From Aliivibrio sp. S4MY1 (GTDB lineage Bacteria > Pseudomonadota > Gammaproteobacteria > Enterobacterales > Vibrionaceae), in contig NZ_JARACP010000001.1 in assembly GCF_028765545.1 (NCBI RefSeq), positions 186,001 to 250,000 of the forward strand: a stretch of 64,000 nucleotides of DNA, in the 5' to 3' direction. Below the pieces are notes generated by a model. It was not told the origin of the DNA. It was given only the letters and a program-made list of their open reading frames with translations, and did not search any database. Positions 28,936-37,246 of this stretch are shown here, piece by piece. How positions within the stretch are numbered: the first letter of the stretch is position 1; each line of letters opens with the position of its first letter. The position numbers were made by a program, and so were the translations under genes.

Positions 28936-30006
28936 ATGTTAGATATGGTAACAAAGTGGTATAAGCGCCGCTTTTCAGATCCACACGCGGTGAGCTTAGT
29001 TGCGATTCTTATTGTCGGCTTTATTACTATTTATTTCTTTGGTCATCTTATTGCCCCTTTATTAGTTGCCATCGTGTTAGCGTATTTACTTGAATGGCCG
29101 GTAGTAAAATTGACTCGATTAGGGGTACCAAGAACACTTTCGGTTATTTTAGTGATAATTTTATTTATCAGTTTGATGTTGATGGCTGTTTTTGGCCTTG
29201 TGCCGACTATTTGGACTCAAGTTGGGAACTTAATAAATGATCTTCCTTCGATGTTTAATGGTTTGCATAACTTCTTGTCTAGCTTACCTGAGCGCTATCC
29301 TGAGTTTATTCAACCTCAATCGATTGAAACCTTATTAGATACCATTCGTGACAAGGTCTTAGGGATGGGAGAGAGTTTAGTTAAAGGCTCACTGTCTTCA
29401 TTAGTTAGCCTTGCTGCATTAGGTGTGTATTTAATTCTTGTGCCTTTGCTTGTGTTCTTTTTGCTAAAAGATAAAGACGAAATGGTAGCAACAATGAGCC
29501 ATATCCTACCTCAAAATCGCCGTTTAGCGACTAAAGTATGGGTCGAGATGAATGAACAGATAAGTAATTACATTCGCGGCAAAGTGGTTGAAATCATTAT
29601 TGTCGGAGGCGTGAGTTACATTACGTTCTTTATTATGGATCTTCGATATGCATTGTTATTAGCAGTGATGGTTGGTTTTTCTGTATTGATTCCATATATT
29701 GGTGCAGCAGCAGTAACAGTGCCAATTGCAATTGTTGCTTTGTTTCAGTGGGGATTAACGCCTGATTTTTATTGGTTAATATTCTCTTATGCGATTATTC
29801 AAGCATTAGATGGTAACGTATTAGTACCTGTTCTTTTCTCTGAAGCGGTAAATCTGCATCCGGTTGCTATCATTGTATCAGTATTGGTTTTTGGTGGTTT
29901 CTGGGGTTTCTGGGGGGTCTTCTTCGCCATTCCACTTGCTACTTTAGTGAAAGCCGTATGGAAAGCATTGCCTGCAACAGATGAGACATTTAATAAGCAG
30001 GCGTAA
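28936..30006 (+). CDS. AI-2E-family permease (PerM-like)
   Basis: 356 residues with about eight hydrophobic segments: a pair at the N-terminus (18-80), one at about 150-180 (LGVYLILVPLLVFFLLKDKDE), and several at 210-345. The FLLKDKDE segment and GFSVLIPYIGA near 250 are typical of the AI-2E/PerM family. Family members export small molecules, but the substrate here is unknown. It is adjacent to the TusA-like gene and close to bepA as in E. coli perM-bepA. Confidence 0.88.
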   Translation: MLDMVTKWYKRRFSDPHAVSLVAILIVGFITIYFFGHLIAPLLVAIVLAYLLEWPVVKLTRLGVPRTLSVILVIILFISLMLMAVFGLVPTIWTQVGNLINDLPSMFNGLHNFLSSLPERYPEFIQPQSIETLLDTIRDKVLGMGESLVKGSLSSLVSLAALGVYLILVPLLVFFLLKDKDEMVATMSHILPQNRRLATKVWVEMNEQISNYIRGKVVEIIIVGGVSYITFFIMDLRYALLLAVMVGFSVLIPYIGAAAVTVPIAIVALFQWGLTPDFYWLIFSYAIIQALDGNVLVPVLFSEAVNLHPVAIIVSVLVFGGFWGFWGVFFAIPLATLVKAVWKALPATDETFNKQA

Positions 30007-30040
30007 CGTGATCAATTGCGCTGGTAGTCTTTAAAATTAG

Positions 30041-30074
30041 AAAGGCGATGCTATTTATGAGCATCGCCTTTTTT
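30041..30074 (+). terminator. Terminator after the PerM-like gene
   Basis: Perfect 11-bp stem AAGGCGATGCT / AGCATCGCCTT, 7-nt loop, then six T residues. The A tract on the left allows use by the convergent bcp gene as well. Confidence 0.88.
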
Positions 30075-30103
30075 CAATGATTAAACGGTTATTTCTCGTT
30101 TAA

Positions 30104-30574
30104 TTATTTATTGTTTAAATAGTCCAATACCACTTCATGGTGCGTTTTGGTTTTGAATTTGTTAAACACGTATTCAATAACACCTTCTTCATTAATTAGA
30201 AAGCTAATACGGTGCAACCCATCGTAAACTTTTCCCATGAATTTTTTCTCGCCCCACACACCGAATGCGTCTGCTGCTGCATGGTCTTCATCTGATAATA
30301 AGGTGAAGTTTAAGCTGTCACGCTCAATGAATTTACCTAAGCGTTTCACAGGGTCAATACTGACGCCCAGTGTTACGACATTATGCGCATCTAATTCTGC
30401 TTTAATATCACGTAGACCTTGAGCTTGAACCGTACAGCCAGGTGTCATCGCTTTAGGGTAAAAATAAAATAAGACTTTTTTGCCTTTTAAATCAGATAGA
30501 GAAATTGACTCTCCATCTTGATCAAAAAGAGATACGTCTGGTGCAGGAGAGCCTGCGGCTAATGGCGTGATCAT
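30104..30574 (-). CDS. bcp: Thioredoxin-dependent peroxiredoxin, Bcp/PrxQ type
   Basis: 156 residues. It reduces hydrogen peroxide and organic peroxides in the cytoplasm. The peroxidatic cysteine is Cys47 in PKAMTPGCTVQAQG. E. coli Bcp has a resolving cysteine five residues later; here that position is Gln, and Cys47 is the only cysteine in the protein, so this enzyme must work in a 1-Cys manner. VWGEKKFMGKVYDGLHRISFLI near 108 is conserved. It lies 25 bp after gcvR on the same strand, the E. coli order. Confidence 0.94.
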   Translation of the reverse strand: MITPLAAGSPAPDVSLFDQDGESISLSDLKGKKVLFYFYPKAMTPGCTVQAQGLRDIKAELDAHNVVTLGVSIDPVKRLGKFIERDSLNFTLLSDEDHAAADAFGVWGEKKFMGKVYDGLHRISFLINEEGVIEYVFNKFKTKTHHEVVLDYLNNK

Positions 30575-30599
30575 GATATTTCCTTTTGGCTGTGTTTTT

Positions 30600-31130
30600 C
30601 TAATTGGTTTTATAAAAATTTATTTTCCCGCTGACGCCTAATGAGTCACACAGTGCTTCAAATTGCTCTTGAATCTCAATGATGTGACATTCTTGAAAGA
30701 TTTCAGCAGTAATTTGAATTTGAAACGTATTTTGGTTTTCGCCCTTTTTAAGCGTTTGAGCACTAAGCGTTTTTAAATCAATATCACGATTGGCTAAGAA
30801 GTCTGTGAATTTTTCGGTTAATCCAGGACGATCTTCTGATTCGACAAAGGCATCAATAGTATAAAAAATATCTTTCTCTTGATGAGGTGATGTTCGCTTC
30901 ATCATGGTGATTAAATCGTGTTGTTGACCAAGTAAAGGCAAAGTATTTTCAATACGAGAAATCGCATTTGCTGTACCGGAGAGCAGCATGATCAGCGTAA
31001 ATTCATTACCAAATGACGCGATACGACTATCAACGATATTGCAGCTTGATTCGGTGACAAGACGAGTCACCTTATTAGAGATACCCGGTCTGTCTGTACC
31101 AACCGCGGTAATTACAAGGTACTGAGGCAT
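30600..31130 (-). CDS. gcvR: Glycine cleavage system transcriptional repressor
   Basis: 176 residues with two ACT domains (about 4-80 and 92-172). The first begins YLVITAVGTDRPGISNKVTRLV, the second AFVESEDRPGLTEKFTDFLA. GcvR binds glycine and acts on GcvA to control the glycine cleavage operon; it has no DNA-binding domain. gcvR-bcp divergent from dapA-bamC is the same arrangement as in E. coli. Confidence 0.93.
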   Translation of the reverse strand: MPQYLVITAVGTDRPGISNKVTRLVTESSCNIVDSRIASFGNEFTLIMLLSGTANAISRIENTLPLLGQQHDLITMMKRTSPHQEKDIFYTIDAFVESEDRPGLTEKFTDFLANRDIDLKTLSAQTLKKGENQNTFQIQITAEIFQECHIIEIQEQFEALCDSLGVSGKINFYKTN

Positions 31131-31210
31131 AAAAAACTCGTTATTGAAAAAGATAACCTAATACTAACACGCAAGTGATTGTGTGATAAGCAAGCAATAG
31201 TAGACAATCG

Positions 31211-31240
31211 TCAAAAAAAAGACTCTACAACAGAGGCTCT
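31211..31240 (-). terminator. Candidate minus-strand terminator upstream of gcvR
   Basis: Read on the minus strand, AAGAGCCTCT / AGAGTCTTTT forms nine pairs with one mismatch around a 5-nt loop, followed by T residues. No annotated gene ends here: gcvR starts 80 bp further on. It would terminate a short transcript coming from the dapA side. Confidence 0.45.
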
Positions 31241-31280
31241 TATGTAATATCCTTGAGGTATATTGATTGAATGATTCTGC

Positions 31281-31347
31281 TCATAGCATAGAAGATGAAA
31301 ACCATAGGGTGTTTACTGTGGTCAAGGACGATGACTCTTTGCTATGA
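31281..31347. ncRNA. Candidate structured RNA or leader element between gcvR and dapA
   Basis: A perfect 8-bp inverted repeat TCATAGCA (31281-31288) / TGCTATGA (31340-31347) encloses a second hairpin ACCATAG / CTGTGGT (31301-31307 and 31316-31322, one G-T pair). It could be a dapA leader on the plus strand, or the body of a small RNA on the minus strand ending at the terminator at 31211-31240. I do not recognise a known family. Confidence 0.35.
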
Positions 31348-31405
31348 AATTAATGAATAACAGAATTAATTCGCACATTCAGGCTAAGAAAAAAGGGAGA
31401 AGGAT

Positions 31406-32287
31406 ATGTTCTCAGGTAGCATTGTCGCATTAGTTACACCATTAGATACCGATGGTGAAGTAGATTACAACAGCTTAAAAAACCTAGTAGATTATCATAT
31501 TAATGCCGGTACTAATGGTATTGTTGCTGTTGGTACAACCGGTGAATCCGCGACATTAAGTGTAGAAGAGCATGTCAAGCTAGTGATGAAAACACTAGAG
31601 TTTGCTGATGGACGAATTCCTGTTATTGCTGGTACAGGTGCTAATGCCACTCATGAGGCAGTAACATTTAGTAAGCTTTTCCACGACTCAGGTGTTGCTG
31701 GCTGTCTAAGTGTGACGCCTTACTATAACAAGCCAACACAAGAAGGCTTGTTCCAACACTATAAAGCAATCTCAGAAGCGACGGATATTCCACAAATTCT
31801 TTATAATGTACCGGGCCGCACAGCGGTAGATTTATTGCCTGAAACAGTGGCTCGTTTGTCAGAGCTTGACAATATTGTCGCATTAAAAGATGCGACGGGT
31901 GATTTAGATAGAGTTGCACTTACTCGTGAACTTTGTGGTGAAAAATTCATCCAACTTAGTGGTGATGATGCGACGGCACTTGATTTTGTTAAATTGGGTG
32001 GCCACGGTGTTATTTCGGTAACGTCAAATATTGCAGCAAAAGATATGGCAACCATGTTCGCATTGGCGGCTCAAGGTAAATTTGAAGAAGCGGAACTGAT
32101 TAACCAACGCTTAATGCCACTACATAAAGATTTATTCGTTGAAGCAAACCCAATTCCTGTAAAATGGGCTGCGCATCGTTTAGGTATGATTACTCACTCA
32201 GATATTCGTTTACCATTGACGGAACTAAGCTCATCATTACAACCTGTGGTTGAACAAGCCTTAATTAATGCTGGTGTGCTGAAGTAA
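31406..32287 (+). CDS. dapA: 4-hydroxy-tetrahydrodipicolinate synthase
   Basis: 293 residues. DapA condenses pyruvate with aspartate semialdehyde at the start of the lysine/diaminopimelate branch. The Schiff-base Lys161 is in [10 protein letters not shown], Tyr133 in ILYNVPGRT, and the GTTGE loop is near residue 43. GGGAGAAGG precedes the ATG. bamC follows after 11 bp, as in E. coli, and dapE of the same pathway lies at 34.3 kb. Confidence 0.97.
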   Translation: MFSGSIVALVTPLDTDGEVDYNSLKNLVDYHINAGTNGIVAVGTTGESATLSVEEHVKLVMKTLEFADGRIPVIAGTGANATHEAVTFSKLFHDSGVAGCLSVTPYYNKPTQEGLFQHYKAISEATDIPQILYNVPGRTAVDLLPETVARLSELDNIVALKDATGDLDRVALTRELCGEKFIQLSGDDATALDFVKLGGHGVISVTSNIAAKDMATMFALAAQGKFEEAELINQRLMPLHKDLFVEANPIPVKWAAHRLGMITHSDIRLPLTELSSSLQPVVEQALINAGVLK

Positions 32288-32298
32288 TAGGATTAAAA

Positions 32299-33351
32299 AT
32301 GAAAGTGAAGACTCGCTTTGTTGTTGGATCATTGATGATTGCTGTTCTATCAGCGTGTTCAAGCAGTCCAACAGAGCGTCGCCAAGCCAAGCAAGATTTT
32401 AAATACTTGGATACACCACCATTAGAAGAGTGGAAGCAACCTGCAGAGGCAAAACCTGAGTTTTACCCTCAGTATGATATTCCAAAAGGTGAGTACAGTG
32501 GTGGAGTTGGGAAAGACGTGGATATTCGTCCTCCTCAGCAAGTGCTAGAGTTGATCCCTGGTGCTCGTATTGAAGAGCAAAAGGGTGAAGTGACCGTATG
32601 GCTTGTGAAAGAAGAAGACGTAGATAAACTATGGCAAACAGTATTAACGCTAATTGAAAAACGTGATATTGATATTGTTTCGCAAAGTGACGATAAAATA
32701 GAGACCGATTGGCTTAAATGGAATTCAGAAGATGAAGACCATGAGTTTGGTGCGCGCTACAATATTGAAAAATTGAGTGAAAATAATCGCTCAGGCTTTC
32801 AAATTACGCTAATTGATTGGCAAGTTGACGGTAAGCAAACCGAAGTAACGCAAGCGAACAAAGCCCGCTACAACATTTTGATGACCAATTTAGTGACGTC
32901 AGCTTATGATGAGCAATTACGTGAAGAAGCGCGTATTCGTGCTGAAGAATTAGTTAAGCGTATCCCAATATCTATGGGGCAAGACAGAAGTGGTTTGCCT
33001 GTTATTATTGCTCGTGCGCCGTATAATATCTTCTGGGAGCGTCTTGGAGAGTTATTGCCTATGATGGGATTAACCATTGAAGACAGAAATCGCTCTCAAG
33101 GTACGATTGAAGTGAAATACAAAGAGCCTGATGATGAGTTCTGGGAAGAAATTGGTACAAAACCACTTTCTTTTGAGGGTAGTACATACAATTTATTACT
33201 CGGTGATTTAGGCAATCGTACTTCAATTAACGTAACAGATGCAGCAGGTAAGCCTGTTGATGAAGCAACATTAGATTCTGTGGTTCCTGTTCTTGCCGCT
33301 ATGATTGAAAAATCAAATAAAATGCCAAAAGAGAAAGCAATAGAGGAGTGA
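32299..33351 (+). CDS. bamC: Outer membrane protein assembly factor BamC
   Basis: 350 residues. A lipoprotein signal ends with VLSACSSS (Cys20). The conserved unstructured N-terminal part that contacts BamD (FKYLDTPPLEEW near 36) is present, followed by two helix-grip domains (about 100-210 and 225-345). It is an accessory lipoprotein of the BAM complex that inserts outer-membrane beta-barrels. Co-transcribed with dapA (11-bp gap). Confidence 0.93.
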   Translation: MKVKTRFVVGSLMIAVLSACSSSPTERRQAKQDFKYLDTPPLEEWKQPAEAKPEFYPQYDIPKGEYSGGVGKDVDIRPPQQVLELIPGARIEEQKGEVTVWLVKEEDVDKLWQTVLTLIEKRDIDIVSQSDDKIETDWLKWNSEDEDHEFGARYNIEKLSENNRSGFQITLIDWQVDGKQTEVTQANKARYNILMTNLVTSAYDEQLREEARIRAEELVKRIPISMGQDRSGLPVIIARAPYNIFWERLGELLPMMGLTIEDRNRSQGTIEVKYKEPDDEFWEEIGTKPLSFEGSTYNLLLGDLGNRTSINVTDAAGKPVDEATLDSVVPVLAAMIEKSNKMPKEKAIEE

Positions 33352-33386
33352 TCCTCATTAACGTTGCTTAATAATAAATAAAACAA

Positions 33387-33418
33387 AGGCGCTCAGATTA
33401 TTGAGCGTCTTTTTTTTC
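33387..33418 (+). terminator. Terminator of dapA-bamC, inside the DUF2897 3' end
   Basis: 9-bp stem AGGCGCTCA / TGAGCGTCT (one G-T pair), 6-nt loop, and a run of eight or more T residues. The right arm and T tract overlap the last codons and stop codon of the convergent DUF2897 gene (stop at 33398-33400). Confidence 0.85.
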
Positions 33419-33616
33419 ATCACTTTGTACATCGTCGGTTTCTTGCTTAGTGTGTATTTTTTGTTTTGTTTCTTCTTTTTCATTCTCTTGAGGAGTCGTT
33501 GTTTTTTTCGTGTGTTTGAATTTCATATTTGCGGTTGCTTTTAAAGCAGCAAGGTTACCAATGACCACACTCAAAACAATCACTATGATAACCCAAGGGT
33601 TCATTAACCATTCCAT
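33398..33616 (-). CDS. DUF2897 small membrane protein
   Basis: 72 residues. One N-terminal transmembrane helix (about 7-27) is followed by a very charged Lys/Glu/Thr-rich tail, likely disordered. The form matches DUF2897, and the position beside dapE recalls E. coli ypfN. Function is unknown. Its last codons form the terminator of bamC. It starts 2 bp after the stop of the M15 peptidase gene and is likely co-translated with it. Confidence 0.8.
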   Translation of the reverse strand: MEWLMNPWVIIVIVLSVVIGNLAALKATANMKFKHTKKTTTPQENEKEETKQKIHTKQETDDVQSDEKKDAQ

Positions 33617-33618
33617 AT

Positions 33619-34287
33619 TTAATCCTTACTAATATTAGTAACGTAGCGTACAAACAGTGTATCAATATGTTTAATGATAGTGTCTTTTCCTGCTAAGTCG
33701 ACGTCTTTCCATACTTGTAAAAGAATATCAGGCGTTAGCATTGTCATTAACTCAGCTCCCTTTTCTTTATGGCTAATATGCCAAGGTTCGACAGCCACGC
33801 CTTTTCTATCTGCGTTATAAGGGAAAAAGAAGCCATGTAGTGAGGCATTTTCTTGCAACCACTTGCTAAATTGAGCTTGGTGACCTGTAGTGTATTCCCA
33901 TGGTTCAAGTTGCAGATTTACACCTTCAGGAAGCGTATTTTCAGCATAAATATCAAGATCGGTTCCCCAATGGTGACGGCTAGCTCCCGGAAGGGCAGAC
34001 CAACGCATAATTGCGTGAATTTTATCTATATCGCTCATGGCGCTAGTATCTAACGGCAGTCCATCATTGCCAGAAATAGGACGAATGCCATTAAATTTAT
34101 TATTCCAAATCATAAGCTGGCGTTCAAAATCACGAAAACTACTGGCAATAGTCAGAGAGAAACCTGCGTCCAGTGCTGCTTTTTCTAATGATTCAAATGA
34201 AGAGACGCAATCATGATGAAGTTGACGATGAGGGGTAACAAAAGAAAGGTGCTGGCTTGATAAGCCTGTCAGTTCTTGATAAGTCAT
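33619..34287 (-). CDS. M15-family D-alanyl-D-alanine carboxypeptidase-like protein
   Basis: 222 residues from ATG 34287; the frame is open to a TTG at 34302. The M15B/VanY zinc signature is present: SRHHWGTDLDIY near residue 109 (His and Asp ligands) and EPWHISH near 175 (catalytic Glu and His ligand). No signal peptide is visible, so a cytoplasmic role on muropeptides is possible. It lies between dapE and the DUF2897 gene on the same strand, suggesting a link to diaminopimelate or peptidoglycan recycling (inference). Confidence 0.87.
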   Translation of the reverse strand: MTYQELTGLSSQHLSFVTPHRQLHHDCVSSFESLEKAALDAGFSLTIASSFRDFERQLMIWNNKFNGIRPISGNDGLPLDTSAMSDIDKIHAIMRWSALPGASRHHWGTDLDIYAENTLPEGVNLQLEPWEYTTGHQAQFSKWLQENASLHGFFFPYNADRKGVAVEPWHISHKEKGAELMTMLTPDILLQVWKDVDLAGKDTIIKHIDTLFVRYVTNISKD

Positions 34288-34343
34288 AAAGTACCAATGC
34301 AATGATGAGAGGAGCTTCCTCCCATCATAACGCCAATCGATGA

Positions 34344-35477
34344 TTACGCGAGTAGATTATTTAAGACTTCTTGATACATATCAGTTAGTTTTTCTAAATC
34401 ATCAACCTTTACACACTCATTTACTTTATGGATAGTGGCATTAACAGGACCAAGTTCAATCACTTGCGAACCCATTTGAGCTATAAAACGGCCATCCGAT
34501 GTTCCACCTGTGGTGAGCAATTGGGGCTTTTGTTGGTTAACCGTATCAACAGCATCGACTACAGCGGTGAGAAGAGCACCTGTATCGGTTAAGAAAGGAA
34601 GGCCATTGATAATCCAATCTAAGTCATACTCTAAATCGTGTTTATTTAATGTTTCAATAACACGTTGCTGTAAGCTTTCAACAGTTGATTCTGTACTGAA
34701 TCGAAAGTTAAACATGACTTCAACATCCCCAGGGATCACATTAGATGCTCCTGTACCGCCATTCATATTTGGAATTTGAAAACTGGTTGGGGGAAAGTAA
34801 TCATTACCTTTATCCCATTCAGTCATTACCAATTCAGTTAATGCAGGCATTGCTTGATGAATCGGGTTTCGTGCGATGTGAGGGTAAGCAACGTGACCCT
34901 GAATACCTTTAACGGTTAAGTTGCCAGTAAGCGAGCCTCGACGGCCATTTTTAACCACATCACCAACATAATCAGTACTGGATGGTTCACCTACAATACA
35001 CATATCAATAATTTCATTACGCTCTTGTAGTGTATCTACTACGCGAGTGGTTCCATTAATGAATGGGCCCTCTTCATCGGATGTGATCAGAAAAGAAATC
35101 GATCCTTTATGGTCTGGATGCTCAGTAACAAAACGCTCAACAGCGACAACCATACAAGCCAGTGAGCCCTTCATATCGGCAGCACCACGTGCGTACAACA
35201 TGCCATCAATAATGGTTGGTTCAAATGGGTTGGTATTCCAATGATCTAGTGATCCGGTTGGTACCACATCGGTATGGCCTGCAAAAGTAAATAGCGGCGC
35301 TTCTGTGCCACGACGAGCCCAAAAGTTGGTGGTGTCTTCAAAAACCATGATTTCAATGCTAAAACCAAGTGCCTCTAAGCGTTTAATCATTAGTTCTTGG
35401 CAGCCAGCATCTTCAGGGGTGATGGATTGACGACTCAATAGATCTTTTGCAAGCGCTAGTGTTGGGGTATCTGACAT
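34344..35477 (-). CDS. dapE: Succinyl-diaminopimelate desuccinylase
   Basis: 377 residues. DapE hydrolyses N-succinyl-LL-diaminopimelate to LL-diaminopimelate and succinate. M20 metallopeptidase motifs: [11 protein letters not shown] near 65 (His and Asp ligands), [11 protein letters not shown] near 96, [13 protein letters not shown] near 130 with the catalytic Glu pair, and [10 protein letters not shown] near 321. The upstream YffB-like gene on the same strand matches the E. coli yffB-dapE pair. Confidence 0.96.
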   Translation of the reverse strand: MSDTPTLALAKDLLSRQSITPEDAGCQELMIKRLEALGFSIEIMVFEDTTNFWARRGTEAPLFTFAGHTDVVPTGSLDHWNTNPFEPTIIDGMLYARGAADMKGSLACMVVAVERFVTEHPDHKGSISFLITSDEEGPFINGTTRVVDTLQERNEIIDMCIVGEPSSTDYVGDVVKNGRRGSLTGNLTVKGIQGHVAYPHIARNPIHQAMPALTELVMTEWDKGNDYFPPTSFQIPNMNGGTGASNVIPGDVEVMFNFRFSTESTVESLQQRVIETLNKHDLEYDLDWIINGLPFLTDTGALLTAVVDAVDTVNQQKPQLLTTGGTSDGRFIAQMGSQVIELGPVNATIHKVNECVKVDDLEKLTDMYQEVLNNLLA

Positions 35478-35528
35478 TATGTATTCCTTTACTTCATTCT
35501 TAAACGGTCACTGTAATAATACAGCAAA

Positions 35529-35876
35529 TTAAACAGTAAACAGTGCTTCGTATTGGGCGGGTTTAAAACCTAAATGGTATTCATTATTGTGAATCAATAC
35601 GGGACGTTTTATCATTGCTGGCATCTCTAGCAATAATTCAATTGCAGTCTCTTCATTGAGGGACGCTTTTTGTTCGTCACTCAGTTGACGGTAAGTCGTG
35701 CCTCGTTTGTTTACCACGTTCTCCCATCCCAATTGTTGAACAAGCGTAGTAACCATTTCTTTATCAATGCCATCAGTACGGTAATCGTGATAAGTAAAGG
35801 TGATGTCGTTAACGTCTAACCATTTTTTACATTTCTTAATGGTATCGCAGTTTTTAATTCCGTAAATTGCAGTCAT
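35529..35876 (-). CDS. ArsC/Spx-family reductase, YffB-like
   Basis: 115 residues from ATG 35876 (aligns with the E. coli YffB start); ATG at 35888 would add four. MTAIYGIKNCDTIKKCKKWL has the conserved Cys near residue 10, followed by TYHDYRTDG. It is a thioredoxin-fold protein of the ArsC/Spx family; a glutathione-dependent thiol reductase role is proposed for YffB. It is upstream of dapE on the same strand, and 51 bp separate them. This is the second ArsC-like gene in the window (the other is at 26720). Confidence 0.88.
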   Translation of the reverse strand: MTAIYGIKNCDTIKKCKKWLDVNDITFTYHDYRTDGIDKEMVTTLVQQLGWENVVNKRGTTYRQLSDEQKASLNEETAIELLLEMPAMIKRPVLIHNNEYHLGFKPAQYEALFTV

Positions 35877-36061
35877 GACTTTCTTCATTATGTTATAAAT
35901 TATGGTCTATTTATAACGAGATTTGAGCAAATACGCCAGAGCTGAGCGTTATTTAGTATTCTATTGGTTATAATTTGAAGTGACTCGTCTTTTTCTTTGC
36001 CATAATTCTTATCTTTGTTGAGAAAATATACAATTTTAAAACAATATCAAAAATGGAATGA

Positions 36062-36349
36062 ATGATGGGAAATGCAGTAAAAGTAGGTGACATAGGCTGT
36101 GATCATGATGGATTTCATCCAACTCCAGTACTTATTGGATCGGGAACAGTAAAAGTTGATGGTGTACCAGCTGCACGTGAAGGGGATCCTTTAGCACCAC
36201 ATTCAAAACCCAAGCATCCACCTCACCCAAGATCAATATCTGCAGGGTCTAGTTCAGTATTTATAGATGGAAAAGCGGCAGCAAGAAGTGGTGATGCGGT
36301 TGGCTGTGGTGGGACAGTAGAAGGGGGAGGGACCGTTAACATTGGGTGA
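36062..36349 (+). CDS. Orphan PAAR-domain protein (type VI secretion spike tip)
   Basis: 95 residues consisting only of a PAAR domain: N-terminal VKVGDIGCDHDGFHPTPVLIGSG, the VDGVPAARGD-like repeat (VDGVPAAREGDPL, IDGKAAARSGDAVGCGG) and His/Cys zinc ligands. PAAR proteins cap the VgrG spike of T6SS and sharpen it. No vgrG, hcp, effector or immunity gene lies next to it. ATG at 36062 and 36065 are both possible, with GGAA upstream. It could serve a T6SS encoded elsewhere. Confidence 0.88.
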   Translation: MMGNAVKVGDIGCDHDGFHPTPVLIGSGTVKVDGVPAAREGDPLAPHSKPKHPPHPRSISAGSSSVFIDGKAAARSGDAVGCGGTVEGGGTVNIG

Positions 36350-36514
36350 TTATTGGTATGTATAATGAAATTGTTATGAAAACTAATTACAATAAATGCA
36401 TTTTTATGTGTTTTTTGATGGAATTGTGCGATTATTTTCGTAATTAGTTGATCAATCTCAACATCATAAATATTGAATGATTAATAATTGATCTTATTAA
36501 ATCAGGAGGTATCA

Positions 36515-36796
36515 ATGGAGTTGAATCCAGTGTTTGCCAGACGCTTATATTTAGCGTTATTGGTGCATAATTTAGAAAGGCCGAATGTGCCTAAGCTTGT
36601 TGAGCTAACCGGTTGGCCTCGTCGTACGATTCAAGATGTATTGAAAGCCCTGCCTGGTATTGGTATAGAGTTAATGTTTATTCAAGATGGTCGACGTCAC
36701 AACGACGGATATTATCGCCTTTCAGATTGGGGGCCGTATGATCCTGACTGGGTGTGTTCGCGAGAAGATGAAATTGCATCAACCTTATACCATTAG
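36515..36796 (+). CDS. Winged-helix DNA-binding protein
   Basis: 93 residues from ATG 36515, chosen because a perfect AGGAGG lies just upstream (the open frame reaches 36488). The segment NVPKLVELTGWPRRTIQDVLKAL (about 24-46) is a helix-turn-helix and the following GIELMFIQDGRRHNDGYYRL resembles a wing. It belongs to a Vibrio/Shewanella family of small HTH proteins; the target is unknown. It stands alone with its own terminator. Confidence 0.8.
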   Translation: MELNPVFARRLYLALLVHNLERPNVPKLVELTGWPRRTIQDVLKALPGIGIELMFIQDGRRHNDGYYRLSDWGPYDPDWVCSREDEIASTLYH

Positions 36797-36828
36797 TCTG
36801 CTATTTTTAGGCTTACTAAAGAGTGAAT

Positions 36829-36857
36829 AAAACGCCAACATTATTGTTGGCGTTTTT
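36829..36857. terminator. Bidirectional terminator after the winged-helix gene
   Basis: 10-bp stem AACGCCAACA / TGTTGGCGTT with a 4-nt loop, A tract before and T tract after. It can also end the narQ-narP-DUF4156 transcript arriving from the right. Confidence 0.85.
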
Positions 36858-36909
36858 GTTTGCGTAAGATTTTGTTTTGGTATTATTATTTACTACGATG
36901 GTATAAGCA

Positions 36910-37245
36910 TTATGGACAAATATAAGCAGAACCAAGCATGGTCACTGATGTGTTAAATGCCATTGGATCTTGAAGTACAATAATATTTGCGTTTAATGCT
37001 TGAGCTTCATTTTTAATATCATTAACTGCTGCGATCATAAGATCCTTGTTTGATATAAAAAAGAACGTGTACCAATGGCCTTCACTTCCTGTCACCGTTC
37101 CCACTTCAGTACATTTTTGATCTTGAATAATGCTGTCATTATAATGCAAAGTAATAGCTTCAGACTCAGTATCTATTGGTTGTGTTGTGATAGCGCAGCC
37201 ACTGAGTAAAGTCAGGCTTAAAAGAGCAGAAAGAAATAATTTCAT
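36910..37245 (-). CDS. DUF4156-family lipoprotein
   Basis: 111 residues. A lipoprotein signal MKLFLSALLSLTLLSGC places the lipidated Cys at residue 17. The mature part KCTEVGTVTGSEGHWYTFFF and EAQALNANIIV match DUF4156/YjeI-type lipoproteins, with conserved cysteines at about 43 and 110. Function is unknown. It starts 1 bp after narP ends, so it is probably co-transcribed with the nitrate sensor genes. Confidence 0.8.
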   Translation of the reverse strand: MKLFLSALLSLTLLSGCAITTQPIDTESEAITLHYNDSIIQDQKCTEVGTVTGSEGHWYTFFFISNKDLMIAAVNDIKNEAQALNANIIVLQDPMAFNTSVTMLGSAYICP

Positions 37246-37246
37246 A

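Noticed and set aside
31281-31347. Lysine riboswitch upstream of dapA
   Set aside because: The element is too short and lacks the multi-helix core of the lysine riboswitch; kept only as an unassigned structure.
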